Shown here piece by piece: positions 34,673 to 44,931 of a stretch of DNA of 64,000 bases. Both the position numbers and the translations under genes were made by a program. The notes beneath the pieces are model-generated. The model did no database searches, was not told where the DNA came from, and saw nothing but the letters and a program-made list of their open reading frames with translations. The DNA comes from Candidatus Pantoea persica. Lineage in GTDB: Bacteria; Pseudomonadota; Gammaproteobacteria; Enterobacterales; Enterobacteriaceae. Location of the stretch: the NCBI RefSeq assembly GCF_013753875.1, contig NZ_SMDS01000017.1, positions 1 to 64,000 of the forward strand. The letters are read 5' to 3'. The first letter of the stretch is position 1, and each line of letters starts with the position of its first letter.

Positions 34673-37351
34673 ATGAGCGCGATATTGACGGAAGCGGTTA
34701 ATGAGGGCCTGAAAGACTCTCCGACGCACTGGGATGACACGCAGATCACCCGCGAGGCGCTGAAACAAAAGCTGGAAACCTTTAACGCCTGCCTTTCGGC
34801 AGCGTTTGACACCGGCGAAGCGGTGGCGACGCTGGTGGACGCGCGTACCCGGTTTATCGATCGTCTGCTGCGCCGCCTGTGGCGCTTTTACGGCTTCGAC
34901 GCCCTGCCCGCTATCGCGCTGGTCGCGGTCGGCGGCTATGGCCGCGGCGAACTGCACCCGCTCTCTGACGTCGATATTCTGATCCTCAGCCGCGAGCCGC
35001 TGGATGATGCCAGCGCGCAGCAAACCAGCGAATTGCTGACCCTGCTGTGGGATCTCAAGCTGGAGGTGGTCCACAGCGTGCGCACGCTGGAGGAGTGCTT
35101 GCTGGAAGGCCTGGCCGATCTCACTGTCGCCACCAACCTTATCGAGTCGCGCATGCTGACCGGCGACGTCGCCCTGTTTCTTGAGATGCAGAAGAACGTC
35201 TTCAGCGAGGGCTTCTGGCCGTCCGCCACCTTCTATGCCGCCAAAATCGAAGAGCAGCAGATGCGCCACCAGCGCTACCACGGCACCAGCTATAACCTGG
35301 AGCCGGACATCAAAAGCAGCCCCGGCGGCCTGCGCGACATCCATACGCTGCAGTGGGTGGCGCGCCGCCATTTCGGCGCTACCACGCTGGACGAGATGGT
35401 GGGATTCGGCTTTCTCACCGAAGCGGAGCGCAACGAGCTGAACGAGTGCCTGGCGTTTCTCTGGCGCATCCGCTTCGCCCTGCATCTGACCCTGACCCTG
35501 ACCCTGACCCTGACCCGCTATGACAATCGGCTGCTGTTCGATAGCCAGCTCAACGTCGCGCAGCGGCTAAACTATCAGGGCGACGGCAACGAGCCGGTCG
35601 AGCGCATGATGAAAGATTTTTTCCGCGTCACGCGCCGCATCGGCGAGCTGAATCAGATGCTGCTGCAGCTGTTCGACGAAGCGATTCTCGCGCTCTCCAC
35701 CACCGAAAAGCCGCGCCCGCTGGATGATACCTTTCAGCTGCGCGGCAATCTGATAGACCTGCGCGACGAAACGCTGTTCGAGCGAGAGCCGCAGGCGATC
35801 CTGCGCATGTTCTATGTGATGGTGCGCAACGAGCATATTCGCGGCATCTACTCCACCACACTGCGCCAGCTGTGCTACGCGCGCCGCCACCTGAAGCAAC
35901 CGCTCTGCGAAATCCCGGAGGCGCGCCGCCTCTTTATGTCGATTCTGCGCCATCCGAGCGCGGTCAAGCGCGCGCTGCTGCCGATGCACCGCCACAGCGT
36001 GCTCTGGGCCTATACGCCGCTGTGGGGCCGTATCGTCGGGCAGATGCAGTTTGACCTGTTCCACGCCTATACCGTCGACGAGCACACCATCCGCGTGCTG
36101 CAAAAACTGGAGAGCTTCGCCGAGGAGACGACGCGGCCGATACATCCGATGTGCGTCGAGCTCTGGCCGCGCCTGCCGCAGCAGGAGCTGCTGCTGATGG
36201 CGGCGCTGCTGCACGACATCGCCAATGGCCGCCACGGCGACCACTCGATTCTCGGTGCGCAGGATGCGCAGGAGTTCGCCGAGCTGCACGGCCTGAACTC
36301 GCGCGAAACCCAGCTGGTCGCCTGGCTGGTGCGTCACCATCTGCTGATGTCGGTCACCGCCCAGCGCCGCGACATTCAGGATCCCGCAGTGATCCAGCAG
36401 TTCGCCGAGGTGATGCAGAATGAAAACCGGTTGCGCTACCTGGTCTGCCTGACGGTAGCCGATATCTGCGCCACCAACGAAACCCTGTGGAACAGCTGGA
36501 AGCAGAGCCTGCTGCGCGAACTCTTTTTCGCCACCGAGAAGCAGCTGCGACGCGGCATGGAGAACAGCCCCGACCTGCGCGAGCGGGTGCGTCATCACCG
36601 CCTTCAGGCGCTGGCGCTGGCGCTGCTGCACATGGACAATATCGACGAAGAGCGGCTGCACCAGATCTGGAATCGCTGCCGCGCCGACTATTTCCTGCGC
36701 CATACGCCGAACCAGCTCGCCTGGCACGCGCGCCATTTGATAGAGCACGATCTGCGTCAGCCGATGGTGCTGGTCAGCCCGCAGGCCACGCGCGGCGGCA
36801 CGGAGATCTTTATCTGGAGCCCCGATCGCCCCTACCTGTTCGCCACCGTGGCGGGCGAGTTGGATCGCCGCAACCTCAGCGTGCACGACGCGCAGATCTT
36901 TACCAGCCGCGACGGCATGGCGATGGACACTTTTATCGTGCTGGAGCCGGACGGCAGCCCGCTGGCGCCCGATCGCCACGCCATGATCCGCCAGGCACTG
37001 GAGCAGGCGATCGCCCAGACCAGCTGGAATGCGTCGCGCACGCGTCGGCCGTCGGCCAAACTGCGCCACTTCAGCGTCGAAACCGAAGTCAACTTTCTGC
37101 CGACGCATACCGATCGCCGCAGCTATCTGGAGCTGGTGGCGCTCGACCAGCCGGGCCTGCTGGCGCGCGTCGGCGAAGTCTTCGCCGATATGGGCGTCTC
37201 GCTGCACGGCGCGCGCATCAGCACCATCGGCGAACGGGTTGAGGATTTATTTATTCTAGCCAACAATGAGCGGCGCGCCCTCGATGGCGAAATGCGCAAA
37301 GCGTTGCAACAACGGTTGACAGAAGCCCTTAATCCAAACGATAAAGTGTGA
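34673..37351 (+). CDS. glnD: Bifunctional uridylyltransferase/uridylyl-removing enzyme GlnD
   Basis: Central nitrogen sensor: it uridylylates PII proteins when glutamine is low and deuridylylates them when it is high. I place the start at ATG 34673 (892 aa), because the ATG at 34649 directly abuts the map terminator with no ribosome site; this choice is tentative. The nucleotidyltransferase core GGYGRGEL is near 87-94, with the catalytic DVD pair near 99-101. The HD hydrolase domain has LLHDIA near 512-517, with Asn where E. coli has Lys after DIA. Two C-terminal ACT domains start near 709 and 817 and bind glutamine. A 30-bp tandem repeat inserts [10 protein letters not shown] at 272-281, where E. 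coli has a much shorter stretch. The frame is otherwise uninterrupted. Confidence 0.93.
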   Translation: MSAILTEAVNEGLKDSPTHWDDTQITREALKQKLETFNACLSAAFDTGEAVATLVDARTRFIDRLLRRLWRFYGFDALPAIALVAVGGYGRGELHPLSDVDILILSREPLDDASAQQTSELLTLLWDLKLEVVHSVRTLEECLLEGLADLTVATNLIESRMLTGDVALFLEMQKNVFSEGFWPSATFYAAKIEEQQMRHQRYHGTSYNLEPDIKSSPGGLRDIHTLQWVARRHFGATTLDEMVGFGFLTEAERNELNECLAFLWRIRFALHLTLTLTLTLTRYDNRLLFDSQLNVAQRLNYQGDGNEPVERMMKDFFRVTRRIGELNQMLLQLFDEAILALSTTEKPRPLDDTFQLRGNLIDLRDETLFEREPQAILRMFYVMVRNEHIRGIYSTTLRQLCYARRHLKQPLCEIPEARRLFMSILRHPSAVKRALLPMHRHSVLWAYTPLWGRIVGQMQFDLFHAYTVDEHTIRVLQKLESFAEETTRPIHPMCVELWPRLPQQELLLMAALLHDIANGRHGDHSILGAQDAQEFAELHGLNSRETQLVAWLVRHHLLMSVTAQRRDIQDPAVIQQFAEVMQNENRLRYLVCLTVADICATNETLWNSWKQSLLRELFFATEKQLRRGMENSPDLRERVRHHRLQALALALLHMDNIDEERLHQIWNRCRADYFLRHTPNQLAWHARHLIEHDLRQPMVLVSPQATRGGTEIFIWSPDRPYLFATVAGELDRRNLSVHDAQIFTSRDGMAMDTFIVLEPDGSPLAPDRHAMIRQALEQAIAQTSWNASRTRRPSAKLRHFSVETEVNFLPTHTDRRSYLELVALDQPGLLARVGEVFADMGVSLHGARISTIGERVEDLFILANNERRALDGEMRKALQQRLTEALNPNDKV
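35486..35515 (+). repeat. (CTGACC)x5 hexanucleotide repeat inside glnD
   Basis: Five perfect CTGACC units encode five Leu-Thr dipeptides between HL and RYDNRLLF. Each unit change adds or removes two residues without shifting the frame. This is a replication-slippage site; relatives appear to carry only one or two units (inference from E. coli HLVVSRYDN). Confidence 0.9.
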
Positions 37352-37425
37352 CCGCAATCGATTTACTTTGACTCTTTGTGTCGGGACATGGCCCGGCATG
37401 CATAAGACAGATTCAGGAAAAAACT

Positions 37426-38250
37426 ATGCAACAGTTACAGAGCGTTATTGAAATGGCCTTCGAGCGTCGCGCCGAGACTACCCCGGCGAGCGTGGACAGC
37501 GTGACCCGTGAAGCCATCAATGAGGTTATCTCTCAGCTGGACAGCGGCGCGCTGCGCGTCTCTGAAAAGATCGACGGTCAGTGGGTAACGCATCAGTGGC
37601 TGAAGAAGGCGGTGCTGCTTTCGTTCCGCATCAACGACAATCAGGTCATGGAAGGCGCGGCAACCCGTTTCTACGATAAGGTGCCGATGAAGTTCGCCGG
37701 CTGGGACGAAGCGCGCTTTAAAGCCGCCGGCTTCCGCGTCGTACCGCCGGCAGCGGTGCGCCAGGGCGCCTATATCGCGCGCAACACCGTGCTGATGCCC
37801 TCCTATGTCAATATCGGCGCCTACATCGACGAAGGCAGCATGGTTGATACCTGGGCGACCGTTGGCTCCTGCGCGCAGATCGGCAAAAACGTGCATCTTT
37901 CCGGCGGCGTCGGCATCGGCGGCGTGCTGGAGCCGCTGCAGGCCAACCCGACCATCATCGAAGACAACTGCTTTATCGGCGCGCGCTCTGAAATCGTGGA
38001 AGGCGTAATCGTGGAAGAGGGTTCGGTGATCTCTATGGGCGTCTACATCGGCCAGAGTACCAAAATCTACGATCGCGAAACCGGCGAAGTGCACTATGGC
38101 CGCGTACCGGCGGGTTCTGTGGTGGTTTCCGGCAACCTGCCGTCGAAAGATGGCAGCTACAGCCTCTACTGCGCGGTGATCGTCAAGAAAGTTGACGCCA
38201 AAACCCGCGGCAAAGTCGGCATCAACGAGCTGCTGCGCACCATTGACTAA
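37426..38250 (+). CDS. dapD: Tetrahydrodipicolinate N-succinyltransferase
   Basis: Succinylates tetrahydrodipicolinate in the lysine/diaminopimelate pathway, and so is needed for peptidoglycan. The start is ATG 37426 (MQQLQSVIE), giving 274 aa, as in E. coli; the reading from 37378 is upstream extension. An N-terminal helical domain precedes the hexapeptide beta-helix ([19 protein letters not shown] and so on). Intact, between glnD and a double terminator. Confidence 0.97.
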   Translation: MQQLQSVIEMAFERRAETTPASVDSVTREAINEVISQLDSGALRVSEKIDGQWVTHQWLKKAVLLSFRINDNQVMEGAATRFYDKVPMKFAGWDEARFKAAGFRVVPPAAVRQGAYIARNTVLMPSYVNIGAYIDEGSMVDTWATVGSCAQIGKNVHLSGGVGIGGVLEPLQANPTIIEDNCFIGARSEIVEGVIVEEGSVISMGVYIGQSTKIYDRETGEVHYGRVPAGSVVVSGNLPSKDGSYSLYCAVIVKKVDAKTRGKVGINELLRTID

Positions 38251-38257
38251 GCTTCAC

Positions 38258-38314
38258 TGACGGGCCGCGCTGGCCCGTCATCTATTTTAAAGGCCAGCCA
38301 GCGCTGGCCTTTTT
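38258..38314 (+). terminator. Tandem terminators after dapD
   Basis: Hairpin one is TGACGGGCC / GGCCCGTCA (38258-38280). Hairpin two is AGGCCAG / CTGGCCT (38291-38310), followed by TTTTT. Both insulate dapD from the convergent cdaR remnant. Confidence 0.85.
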
Positions 38315-38320
38315 GCCGTC

Positions 38321-39455
38321 TTAGCTCTGCTCGTCCAGCTGCAGCGCCACATAGAGCAGCAGACGATCGTCAAACTAGTTGAGGTTCAGCTCGGTCAGTT
38401 CTGAAATCCGGTTCAGCCAGTACTCCAGCGTGTTGCGGTGAATAAACAGCGCGCGAGCCGTGGCGCTGGGCTGTACGTTACGAGTAAACCGGGCGATCAG
38501 CGTGCGCCGCAGCAGCCCGTTATTATCCATGCTTTTCAGCTTCGCCATTGGGCGCGCCAGCTCATTGGCCTGCCAGTCGCCGCGCAGGCTGTCGAGCAGC
38601 ACCGGCAGCACCAGATCCTGATAAAAATAGCTGCGCAGCTCCGGCATCCGCGGCTTTCCCACCATCATGATGGTGCGCGCCGTGCGATAGGAGCGCGTGA
38701 TGCTCTGCCCGGTCCGGTAAAAAAGTTGCCGAGCGCGATGCGCATCCGCACCTGCCACTCTCTTTCATGCGCTGCAACAGCTGATTGACGCGTTTGCGGT
38801 GATCTTCCTGATCGTAGCGGCCATGGGTGTTAAGCGCCGGCTTCAGCACCACCATCTCCGTCAGGGAGACAATGGCGTTCAGGTTGTCGCGCTCCGGCTT
38901 GGTCAGCAGGTTTTGCAGCTGCTAAAGCTCGGACATGGCGCTGTCGACCTCGACCACCTCCACGACGTGCGGCTGATTGAGATCGATGCCGAGCCTCTGC
39001 GCCCACTCGGTCAGCGGCGGCGTCAGGGTTTCGCTGCGGATCAGGTTCAGCACCTCTCCTCACGCAGGCGGCTGTCCTGCGCCAGCATATGCAGCAGCCT
39101 CGCCTGCTCGCATCATCTCCGCCTTCATGCATACCAGCTCGCCATAGTGGCGCAGCGCGACCGGCTCGCCCGTCAGGCCGATAATACCGACAATCTCGCC
39201 GTCAATGCGCAGCGGCAGATTGATACCTAGCCGCACGCCGTGCAGATGCTTTGCCACCGCCTCGTCGATATCGACCACGCGCCCCTGCGACAGCACCAAC
39301 AGCGCGCCTTCGTGCAATTCGCCAATATGCTCGCGATCGCCACTGCCGATAATACGGTCGCGCGCATCCATCACGTTGACATTGCTGTCAATAATCTTCA
39401 TGGTGCGCGCCACGATATCCTGCGCCAGACGCGCATCGAGGTGATAGGTTGCCAT
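38321..39455 (-). pseudogene. cdaR: Sugar diacid (glucarate/galactarate) activator CdaR, broken
   Basis: Transcription activator of garD, garPLRK and gudPXD. ATG 39453-39455 gives an intact N-terminal diacid recognition domain for about 115 codons (MATYHLDARLAQDIVARTM). The frame breaks near 39105 (after ELVCMKAEMM) and again near 39057. Amber codons stand at 38922-38924 (CAG to TAG) and 38375-38377, and a small loss lies near 38735-38765. The C-terminal helix-turn-helix (NNGLLRRTL and ALFIHRNTLEY) is still readable. The ancestral stop is TAA 38321-38323. No functional protein is expected. Confidence 0.94.
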
Positions 39456-39585
39456 CTGTTAATTCTGACAGAGAGTGGGAAATACAGCATACGCATGGCG
39501 GCAACGCCAGACATTGTGCAATTGCACAGAGCCAAGCGGGGTTTTACAGGTTTTGCAGCGGCGGTCACACTCTGTGCAGCGGGCA

Positions 39586-39611
39586 GAAAAAAGGCGGACC
39601 AGAGTCCGCCT
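39586..39611 (-). terminator. Rho-independent terminator after degP
   Basis: The minus strand reads AGGCGGAC / GTCCGCCT with a TCTG loop, followed by TTTTTT. Confidence 0.86.
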
Positions 39612-39628
39612 GACAGGATGCGAGTCCG

Positions 39629-41056
39629 TTACTGCATCAGCAGATAGATGCTGGTGTCGCCGCGCTTGACCTTCAGCGCTAGCACGGAAGGTTTAGTGTC
39701 GAGGATTTTGCGCAGCTCGCCCAGATTGCCGACCGGCTGCTGGTTGACGCCGAGGATCACGTCGCCCTTTTTCAGACCGATGTGCGCCGCGGCGCTGTTG
39801 GGTTTGACGCTGTCGACGCGCACGCCTTTCTCGCTGCCACTGTGGTTGCTCAGGTCAGCGCCTTCGATGCCGGTATAGATGGTGGCCGACTGCACTTTAT
39901 CCTGGGTGCTCTGCTGCAGCTCGACGGTGACGCTGACCGGCTTGCCGTCGCGCAGCAGGCCAAGCTGCAGTTTCGTACCGATCGGCAGCGTACCCACCTC
40001 GGCGCGCAACGCAGCGAAGTTGCTCAGCGGCTTGCCGTTCATGGAGACCACCACGTCGCCCGCTTTGATGCCCGCCTTCGCGGCGGCGGAATTCGGCAGT
40101 ACTTGGCTGACAAAGGCGCCGCGCTGCGCGTCTACCTTTATCGCCTTCGCCAGCTCGGAATTCAGCTCAGCACCGAGAATACCCAGCTCGCCGCGTTTCA
40201 CCTGGCCGAACTCTACCATCTGGATGGTCAGGTTGTTCACCATGTTGCTCGGGATGGCGAAGCCGATACCGATATTGCCACCATCCGGCGCAAGGATGGC
40301 GGTGTTGATGCCGATCAGCTCGCCGTTGAGGTTCACCAGCGCGCCGCCAGAGTTACCGCGGTTAATAGCAGCGTCGGTCTGAATAAAGTTCTCATAGTTT
40401 TCGACGTTGAGGCCGCTGCGGCCCAGCGCCGAGACGATGCCTGAGGTCACCGTTTCGCCAAGGCCATAGGGGTTACCGATCGCCACGGTGTAGTCGCCGA
40501 CGCGCAGATTGTCGGAGTCAGCGATTTTAATCGCCGTCAGGTTTTTCGCGTCGATCAGCTGCACCAGCGCGATGTCGGAGCGTGGATCTTTACCGATGAC
40601 CTTGCCGTCATAGCGGCGTCCGTCGCTGAGCTGAACCTGAATTTTGGTGGCGTTATCCACCACGTGGTTATTGGTGACCACATAGCCTTTATCGGCGTTG
40701 ATCACCACGCCGGAGCCGAGCGCCCGGAATTTCTCCTGCTGCGAGCTGCCCCAGTCACCATCTGGACCCGCCTGACACATCGGTGAATTCTGGAAGGGCG
40801 AACCATCCTGACAGAACGGAGAGTTGTCGCCGAAGAACTGCTGGAACTGCTGCGGCAGGCGCGGCGTTTTCACTGTAGTGCTGCCTTCAACGTTAATACT
40901 GGCCACGGACGGCATCACTTTTTCCAGCATTGGCGCCAGGCTGGGCAGCTGCTGACTGGTAAAAGAAGCGGACTCGGCGGCGAAAACGGCCGCTGGTCTT
41001 AACGCCAGGCTAAGACTGAGCGCCAGCGCGCTCAACATTAAGGTGCTTTTTTTCAT
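39629..41056 (-). CDS. degP: Periplasmic serine protease/chaperone DegP
   Basis: Degrades or holds misfolded envelope proteins in the periplasm. The start is ATG 41054-41056 (MKKSTLMLSA), giving 475 aa (E. coli 474). The signal peptide is cleaved near residue 26. The LA-loop carries its Cys pair (CQDG and MCQAG). The catalytic triad is His131 (TNNHVV), an Asp in RSDIAL, and Ser in RGNSGGAL near 236. Two PDZ domains span about 280-475. It is preceded by a sigma E-type promoter. Intact. Confidence 0.97.
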   Translation of the reverse strand: MKKSTLMLSALALSLSLALRPAAVFAAESASFTSQQLPSLAPMLEKVMPSVASINVEGSTTVKTPRLPQQFQQFFGDNSPFCQDGSPFQNSPMCQAGPDGDWGSSQQEKFRALGSGVVINADKGYVVTNNHVVDNATKIQVQLSDGRRYDGKVIGKDPRSDIALVQLIDAKNLTAIKIADSDNLRVGDYTVAIGNPYGLGETVTSGIVSALGRSGLNVENYENFIQTDAAINRGNSGGALVNLNGELIGINTAILAPDGGNIGIGFAIPSNMVNNLTIQMVEFGQVKRGELGILGAELNSELAKAIKVDAQRGAFVSQVLPNSAAAKAGIKAGDVVVSMNGKPLSNFAALRAEVGTLPIGTKLQLGLLRDGKPVSVTVELQQSTQDKVQSATIYTGIEGADLSNHSGSEKGVRVDSVKPNSAAAHIGLKKGDVILGVNQQPVGNLGELRKILDTKPSVLALKVKRGDTSIYLLMQ

Positions 41057-41108
41057 TCGTGTCGGTCTCATCCAAAATTAACGTCAGACAATTGCTATGG
41101 TCAGTTTA

Positions 41109-41136
41109 TGAGATTAATGTTTTAATGCGAAGTTCC
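41109..41136 (-). promoter_or_regulatory. Sigma E-type promoter of degP
   Basis: The minus strand has GGAACTT (41130-41136), a 16-bp spacer and TCTCA (41109-41113), about 53 bp upstream of the degP start. E. coli degP has GGAACTT-16-TCTGA at the equivalent place. Confidence 0.8.
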
Positions 41137-41194
41137 AGTAAAAGTTTGCTATAAAAGTAAAAATTTATGCACGCGCTTTACAAAACGTCCTTTA

Positions 41195-42682
41195 TTATAC
41201 CGCCATAAGTCGGCGATACTCATCCCAAGCATAGAGATCAGTCATACCGCTAATATAGTCCTGAATCAGGCGAAAGCGGTAATAACGTTCCCACAGCAGG
41301 CGCTGATATTTATGCTCAACCACTAGCGCGCGCATTTGTTGCTGATAGGCCTTGCGGTGTTTACCGGAAAGCTTATGAAACAGTCGGGTTTCAATGGGAT
41401 GCCTAGCAAGAAAATCGTCATTAATCAGGGTACTAAATGCTTCAAACGTCAAATTCATCAGCGGCTGATAAATATCCAGCAGCCCTTTAATCACGCGGTA
41501 GCCCTGTAATTCCAGCTGCTCTACCTCGGTATGACTAAATACGTGGCGCCGCGCCACCGTTTTAAACATCTGCAGCAGACGCCCCTCTTTGCCGTCGTCT
41601 TCTAATAACGCATGGTTGAATTCGCCGTGATAAATCGCGGGCAGATTGTCGACGAAGCGTTTCACCGCGTGGCTCACCAGCATGCTCTGCACGTTAACAC
41701 GCAATGACATAAAGAACTGATCGCTTCGGCTGCGCCGCTTTTTGTTACAGGCTTCGCGCCACGCCTCGCCCACGGTGCGGCTGAATGCGTCGTTGTTTTT
41801 TATTGTTCCCCAGCTTTTACATAAAAAGCCATAAAGAGCATCAATGTTAAATATATCTTTCTCAACGGCGTCGTCGAGGTCGGCGATACAGTAAGAAATA
41901 TCATCCGCCGCCTCCATAATATAGGTCAGCGGAAAGCGATGATGCTCGGCCATCTCGGTAGCGGCACGCAGCTCCGCAATATAGTCGCGTTCCGACAGAT
42001 AAAAGCCGGGCTTTTTCATCAGGGCGCTGAACTCCTCGGGCTTTTCACCCTGCCACCAGGCCGGCGCCGTATATTTCAGGATGCAGGCCACCTGGGAGTA
42101 GCTGAGATTAAGCTGCAGCAGGGTATGCACCATGCGTATCGCCTGCGCGTTGCCCTCAAAATGGCATAAGTCCTGGCGGATCATGCCGTTGAGGCGCGCA
42201 AAGTCGGCGTGCTGCTCATCGCCCTGCACGCCCGCCACCTGCGGATCCACCAGCTCTAGCGACAGATAGGCTTCAAACCAGTCGTTGATGGCCGCTTCGC
42301 CGAAGTGGCCGAAAGGCGGGTTGCCGACGTCGTGCAGCAGGCAGGCCATCTCGATCAGGCTCTCGAAGGCACCCTCCATCTCATCCAGCCCATACTGCGC
42401 CAGACCGCCCTGGCTCTTCAGGGTTTGCAGGATCTCTTTGGCGATATAGCGTCCCGTCTGCTGCACCTCCAGCGAGTGGGTCAGGCGCGAGCGCACCGCG
42501 GCGTTGCGCTCCAGTGGAAAGACCTGAGTTTTTTGCTGCAGCCGACGAATAGCGGCCGAATTAATAATACGGCCGCGATCGCTCTCAAAGTGGCGGATAA
42601 TAGCATATTCCCCGACCAGATCCTTGCGCGTGTTATAAGGGCGGGTGAAACTTATCTTCTTCCTGAAATTGACCGTCGCCAT
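41195..42682 (-). CDS. dgt: Deoxyguanosinetriphosphate triphosphohydrolase
   Basis: Hydrolyses dGTP to deoxyguanosine and tripolyphosphate. It is 495 aa (E. coli 505). The N-terminal [22 protein letters not shown] block is present in order. The HD motif follows in [16 protein letters not shown] near 120, with a second metal region in [13 protein letters not shown] near 270. The region after the HD motif (about 137-185) is less conserved and shorter than in E. coli, which is normal between genera. It is divergent from mtnN. Intact. Confidence 0.94.
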   Translation of the reverse strand: MATVNFRKKISFTRPYNTRKDLVGEYAIIRHFESDRGRIINSAAIRRLQQKTQVFPLERNAAVRSRLTHSLEVQQTGRYIAKEILQTLKSQGGLAQYGLDEMEGAFESLIEMACLLHDVGNPPFGHFGEAAINDWFEAYLSLELVDPQVAGVQGDEQHADFARLNGMIRQDLCHFEGNAQAIRMVHTLLQLNLSYSQVACILKYTAPAWWQGEKPEEFSALMKKPGFYLSERDYIAELRAATEMAEHHRFPLTYIMEAADDISYCIADLDDAVEKDIFNIDALYGFLCKSWGTIKNNDAFSRTVGEAWREACNKKRRSRSDQFFMSLRVNVQSMLVSHAVKRFVDNLPAIYHGEFNHALLEDDGKEGRLLQMFKTVARRHVFSHTEVEQLELQGYRVIKGLLDIYQPLMNLTFEAFSTLINDDFLARHPIETRLFHKLSGKHRKAYQQQMRALVVEHKYQRLLWERYYRFRLIQDYISGMTDLYAWDEYRRLMAV

Positions 42683-42772
42683 TGCTATCCCTTATACCTT
42701 CGTTAATCAATCCCATGCTAGACTATGCCTCACTTTTTACGTCCACTTCCACAACATTAGTGAGACTCTTTT

Positions 42773-43471
42773 ATGAAAGCAGGCATTATTGGCGCTATGG
42801 AGCAGGAAGTTACGCTGCTGCGGGATAAAATCGAAAATCGTCAAACCCTGACGCTGGCCGGCTGCGAAATTTACACCGGCACGCTGAACGGCGTTGAGGT
42901 TGCCCTGCTGAAATCCGGCATAGGAAAAACCGCGGCGGCGCTGGGCACCACGCTGTTGCTGCAGCTCTGCAAGCCCGATCTGGTGATCAACACCGGCTCG
43001 GCGGGCGGTCTAGCGCCGACGCTCTCTGTGGGCGATATCGTGATCTCGGACGAAGTGCGCTACCACAACGCCGACGTTACGGCGTTCGGCTATGAGCCGG
43101 GTCAGATGGCGGGCTGCCCGGCCGCCTTTGCTGCCGATGCGGCGCTGATCGCCGCCGCCGAGGCGTGCATCAGCGAGCTGAACCTCAACGCGGTACGCGG
43201 CCTGGTGGTCAGCGGCGACGCCTTTATCAACGGCGCCGAGCCGCTGGCGCGCATCCGCACCACCTTCCCGCAGGCGATCGCGGTAGAGATGGAAGCGACC
43301 GCTATTGGCCACGTCTGTCACCAGTTCAAGGTGCCCTTTGTCGTGGTGCGCGCCATCTCCGACGTGGCCGATAAGGCCTCGCACCTGAGTTTCGACGAGT
43401 TCCTCAGCGTCGTGGCGCAGCAATCCTCGCTAATGGTGGAGAAGCTGCTGGCGCGCCTGGCGCATGGCTAA
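42773..43471 (+). CDS. mtnN: 5'-methylthioadenosine/S-adenosylhomocysteine nucleosidase
   Basis: Cleaves MTA, SAH and 5'-deoxyadenosine, removing inhibitory by-products of SAM use and feeding autoinducer-2 synthesis. It is 232 aa, the E. coli length. Catalytic Glu12 (GAMEQE) and Asp near 197 (ISDVAD) are present. The last codons overlap the former btuF start (ATGGCTAA). Intact, whereas methionine uptake is lost in this window. Confidence 0.97.
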   Translation: MKAGIIGAMEQEVTLLRDKIENRQTLTLAGCEIYTGTLNGVEVALLKSGIGKTAAALGTTLLLQLCKPDLVINTGSAGGLAPTLSVGDIVISDEVRYHNADVTAFGYEPGQMAGCPAAFAADAALIAAAEACISELNLNAVRGLVVSGDAFINGAEPLARIRTTFPQAIAVEMEATAIGHVCHQFKVPFVVVRAISDVADKASHLSFDEFLSVVAQQSSLMVEKLLARLAHG

Positions 43472-43961
43472 GCCGCGCTGGCTGCTTGGGCTGCTGCTGT
43501 TTTGCGGCAGCCTGTTCGCCGCCGGCATTACGCCGGTGGCGGTCAGCGCTTGGCAAGGCGTCAACATCGAGCGCATCCTGGCGCTGAAGCCGGACGTGGT
43601 GCTGGCGTGGCGCGGCGGCAATCCGCAGCGCCAGTTTCTGCAGTTTGCCCAGTAGCCGCTGTTTACCGCGGCGCGCGACACCCTGCAAAACGACATCATC
43701 ACGCTCTGCGCCGGAAAAAATATCTTTGCCGACAGCAGCCTCAGCTGGCCGCAGGTGAGCAGCGAACAGGTGCTGATGCGCCATCCGCAGGCGACCGTCA
43801 TCGTCGGCAACGCCGAACAGGCGCGGCAGGTGGCGCGCTTCTGGCAACCGCAGCTTCAGGCGCCCGTTATCGCCATCAACGACGACTGGCTAAGCCGTCC
43901 CGGCTCGCGTATGCTGCTGGCGGCGCAGCAGCTCTGCGCCGCGCTGCATCCCGCACAGTAA
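43464..43961 (+). pseudogene. btuF: Vitamin B12-binding protein BtuF, deleted and truncated
   Basis: Periplasmic binding protein of the BtuCDF cobalamin importer, normally about 266 aa; only about 165 codons remain. From ATG 43464 a signal-like segment runs directly into [11 protein letters not shown], so the first beta-strand region is gone. Another deletion removes the segment before [11 protein letters not shown] third removes about 60 codons after RGGNPQRQ. Amber 43653-43655 follows. The last part (WPQVSSEQVLMRHPQ to the stop at 43961) is readable. E. coli yadS, which follows btuF, is not present. Confidence 0.93.
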
Positions 43962-44088
43962 ATCAGCAAAAAACGATTAAAGATTCGGCTGACTTTGCCG
44001 TTAATCAAACAACGAGATGCCGACGCCACGTAAGCTCAGCGTCCTTTTTTATGCGCCATGCGCATTTTGACGACACCAGGATTGCACC

Positions 44089-44340
44089 ATGACCAGAGCG
44101 TTGCTGCTGGCCCTGGGACTCGCGATCACCGCGCCCTGCGCTGCGGCGTCGACCACGGGAACCATCGGCGTCCAGCTGATCATCTTCTCGCGCTGTGAAA
44201 TTAACAGCCAGCCGCAGCAGGCCCTGCCGCAGATAGATTGCGGCCGCCACGTCAGCGCGCAGCCGCGCGTTACGGAAAGTGTGTTAAAGCAGGATGCGAT
44301 GAGTAAGGAAAGCGGAAAGCTGGTAATAGTGGAGTGGTAA
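44089..44340 (+). CDS. Small exported protein of unknown function
   Basis: I do not recognise this gene. It encodes 83 aa with a clear signal peptide (positive MTR, hydrophobic LLLALGLAITA, cleavage near AAA-S at about 20). A short mature part follows with two cysteines (Cys36 and Cys51) that could form a disulfide, ending in VIVEW. A Shine-Dalgarno AGGA lies 7 nt upstream (44078-44081), and a good terminator follows 5 bp after the stop, so it looks like a real single-gene unit. The GTIGVQLIIFSRCEIN segment faintly recalls spore-coat-U/fimbrial-type exported domains, which is only an impression. It occupies the place between btuF and erpA. Confidence 0.6.
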   Translation: MTRALLLALGLAITAPCAAASTTGTIGVQLIIFSRCEINSQPQQALPQIDCGRHVSAQPRVTESVLKQDAMSKESGKLVIVEW

Positions 44341-44345
44341 AACAG

Positions 44346-44369
44346 AGGCCGCTGCAAGGCGGCCTTTTT
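44346..44369 (+). terminator. Rho-independent terminator after the small exported protein gene
   Basis: Stem AGGCCGC / GCGGCCT with a TGCAAG loop, then TTTTT; it lies just before the convergent erpA stop. Confidence 0.82.
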
Positions 44370-44372
44370 ACG

Positions 44373-44720
44373 TCAGATACTGAAGGAGGAGCCGCAGCCG
44401 CAGGTGGTTTTCGCGTTCGGGTTGGTCACGATAAAGCGTGAACCTTCGAGGCCTTCGGTATAATCGACCGAGCCGCCAACCAGATACTGCAGGCTCATGG
44501 GATCGACCACCAGTGCCACGCCCTGCTTCTCAATGGTCATGTCGCCGTCATTCATCTTGTCGTCAAAGGTAAAGCCGTACTGGAAACCGCTGCAACCGCC
44601 GCCGGTGATGTAGACGCGCAGTTTCAGATCAGGGTTTTTTTCGTCGGCAATCAGGTTTTTGACCTTGTTGGCCGCCGCATCGGTAAACTGCAACGGCAGT
44701 GCTGCCACTTCATCACTCAT
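44373..44720 (-). CDS. erpA: Iron-sulfur cluster insertion protein ErpA
   Basis: A-type carrier that delivers [4Fe-4S] clusters to IspG/IspH and other essential enzymes. It is 115 aa (E. coli 114). The three cluster ligands Cys43 (GGGCSGF), Cys107 and Cys109 (CGCG) are all present. It supports the isoprenoid pathway whose dxr and uppS genes are also here. It is divergent from hemL. Confidence 0.97.
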   Translation of the reverse strand: MSDEVAALPLQFTDAAANKVKNLIADEKNPDLKLRVYITGGGCSGFQYGFTFDDKMNDGDMTIEKQGVALVVDPMSLQYLVGGSVDYTEGLEGSRFIVTNPNAKTTCGCGSSFSI

Positions 44721-44931
44721 CTCATACTCCAGTAAACTTCCAGGTCATAAAACGACCTCAATCATCGTATTGTCCTCCAGTGCAGTAGCGCAATCAAGTT
44801 TTGCCCTTCGCACTGCGTGCCCCCTGCCTTCAGCTAAGGTAAGTATAGCGCGCCGTTTCTGCCCTTTCGCCTGGCCATTATCTTCCCGTAGAATGGCGCA
44901 AATTTTTTTCCGAACCGCTGGAGTTGAATTA

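Noticed and set aside
35486..35515. CTGACC array as a CRISPR or regulatory repeat
   Set aside because: The units are contiguous six-base in-frame codon pairs without spacers; it is a coding microsatellite.
33821..37207. Very long antisense frames of 554 and 546 codons opposite map and glnD
   Set aside because: They mirror the codon structure of high-GC genes on the other strand, have no ribosome site and no recognisable domain. map and glnD are unambiguous.
44022..44052. Terminator downstream of btuF (GACGC / GCGTC then TTTTTT)
   Set aside because: The stem is only five base pairs with a long loop; too weak to list as a feature.
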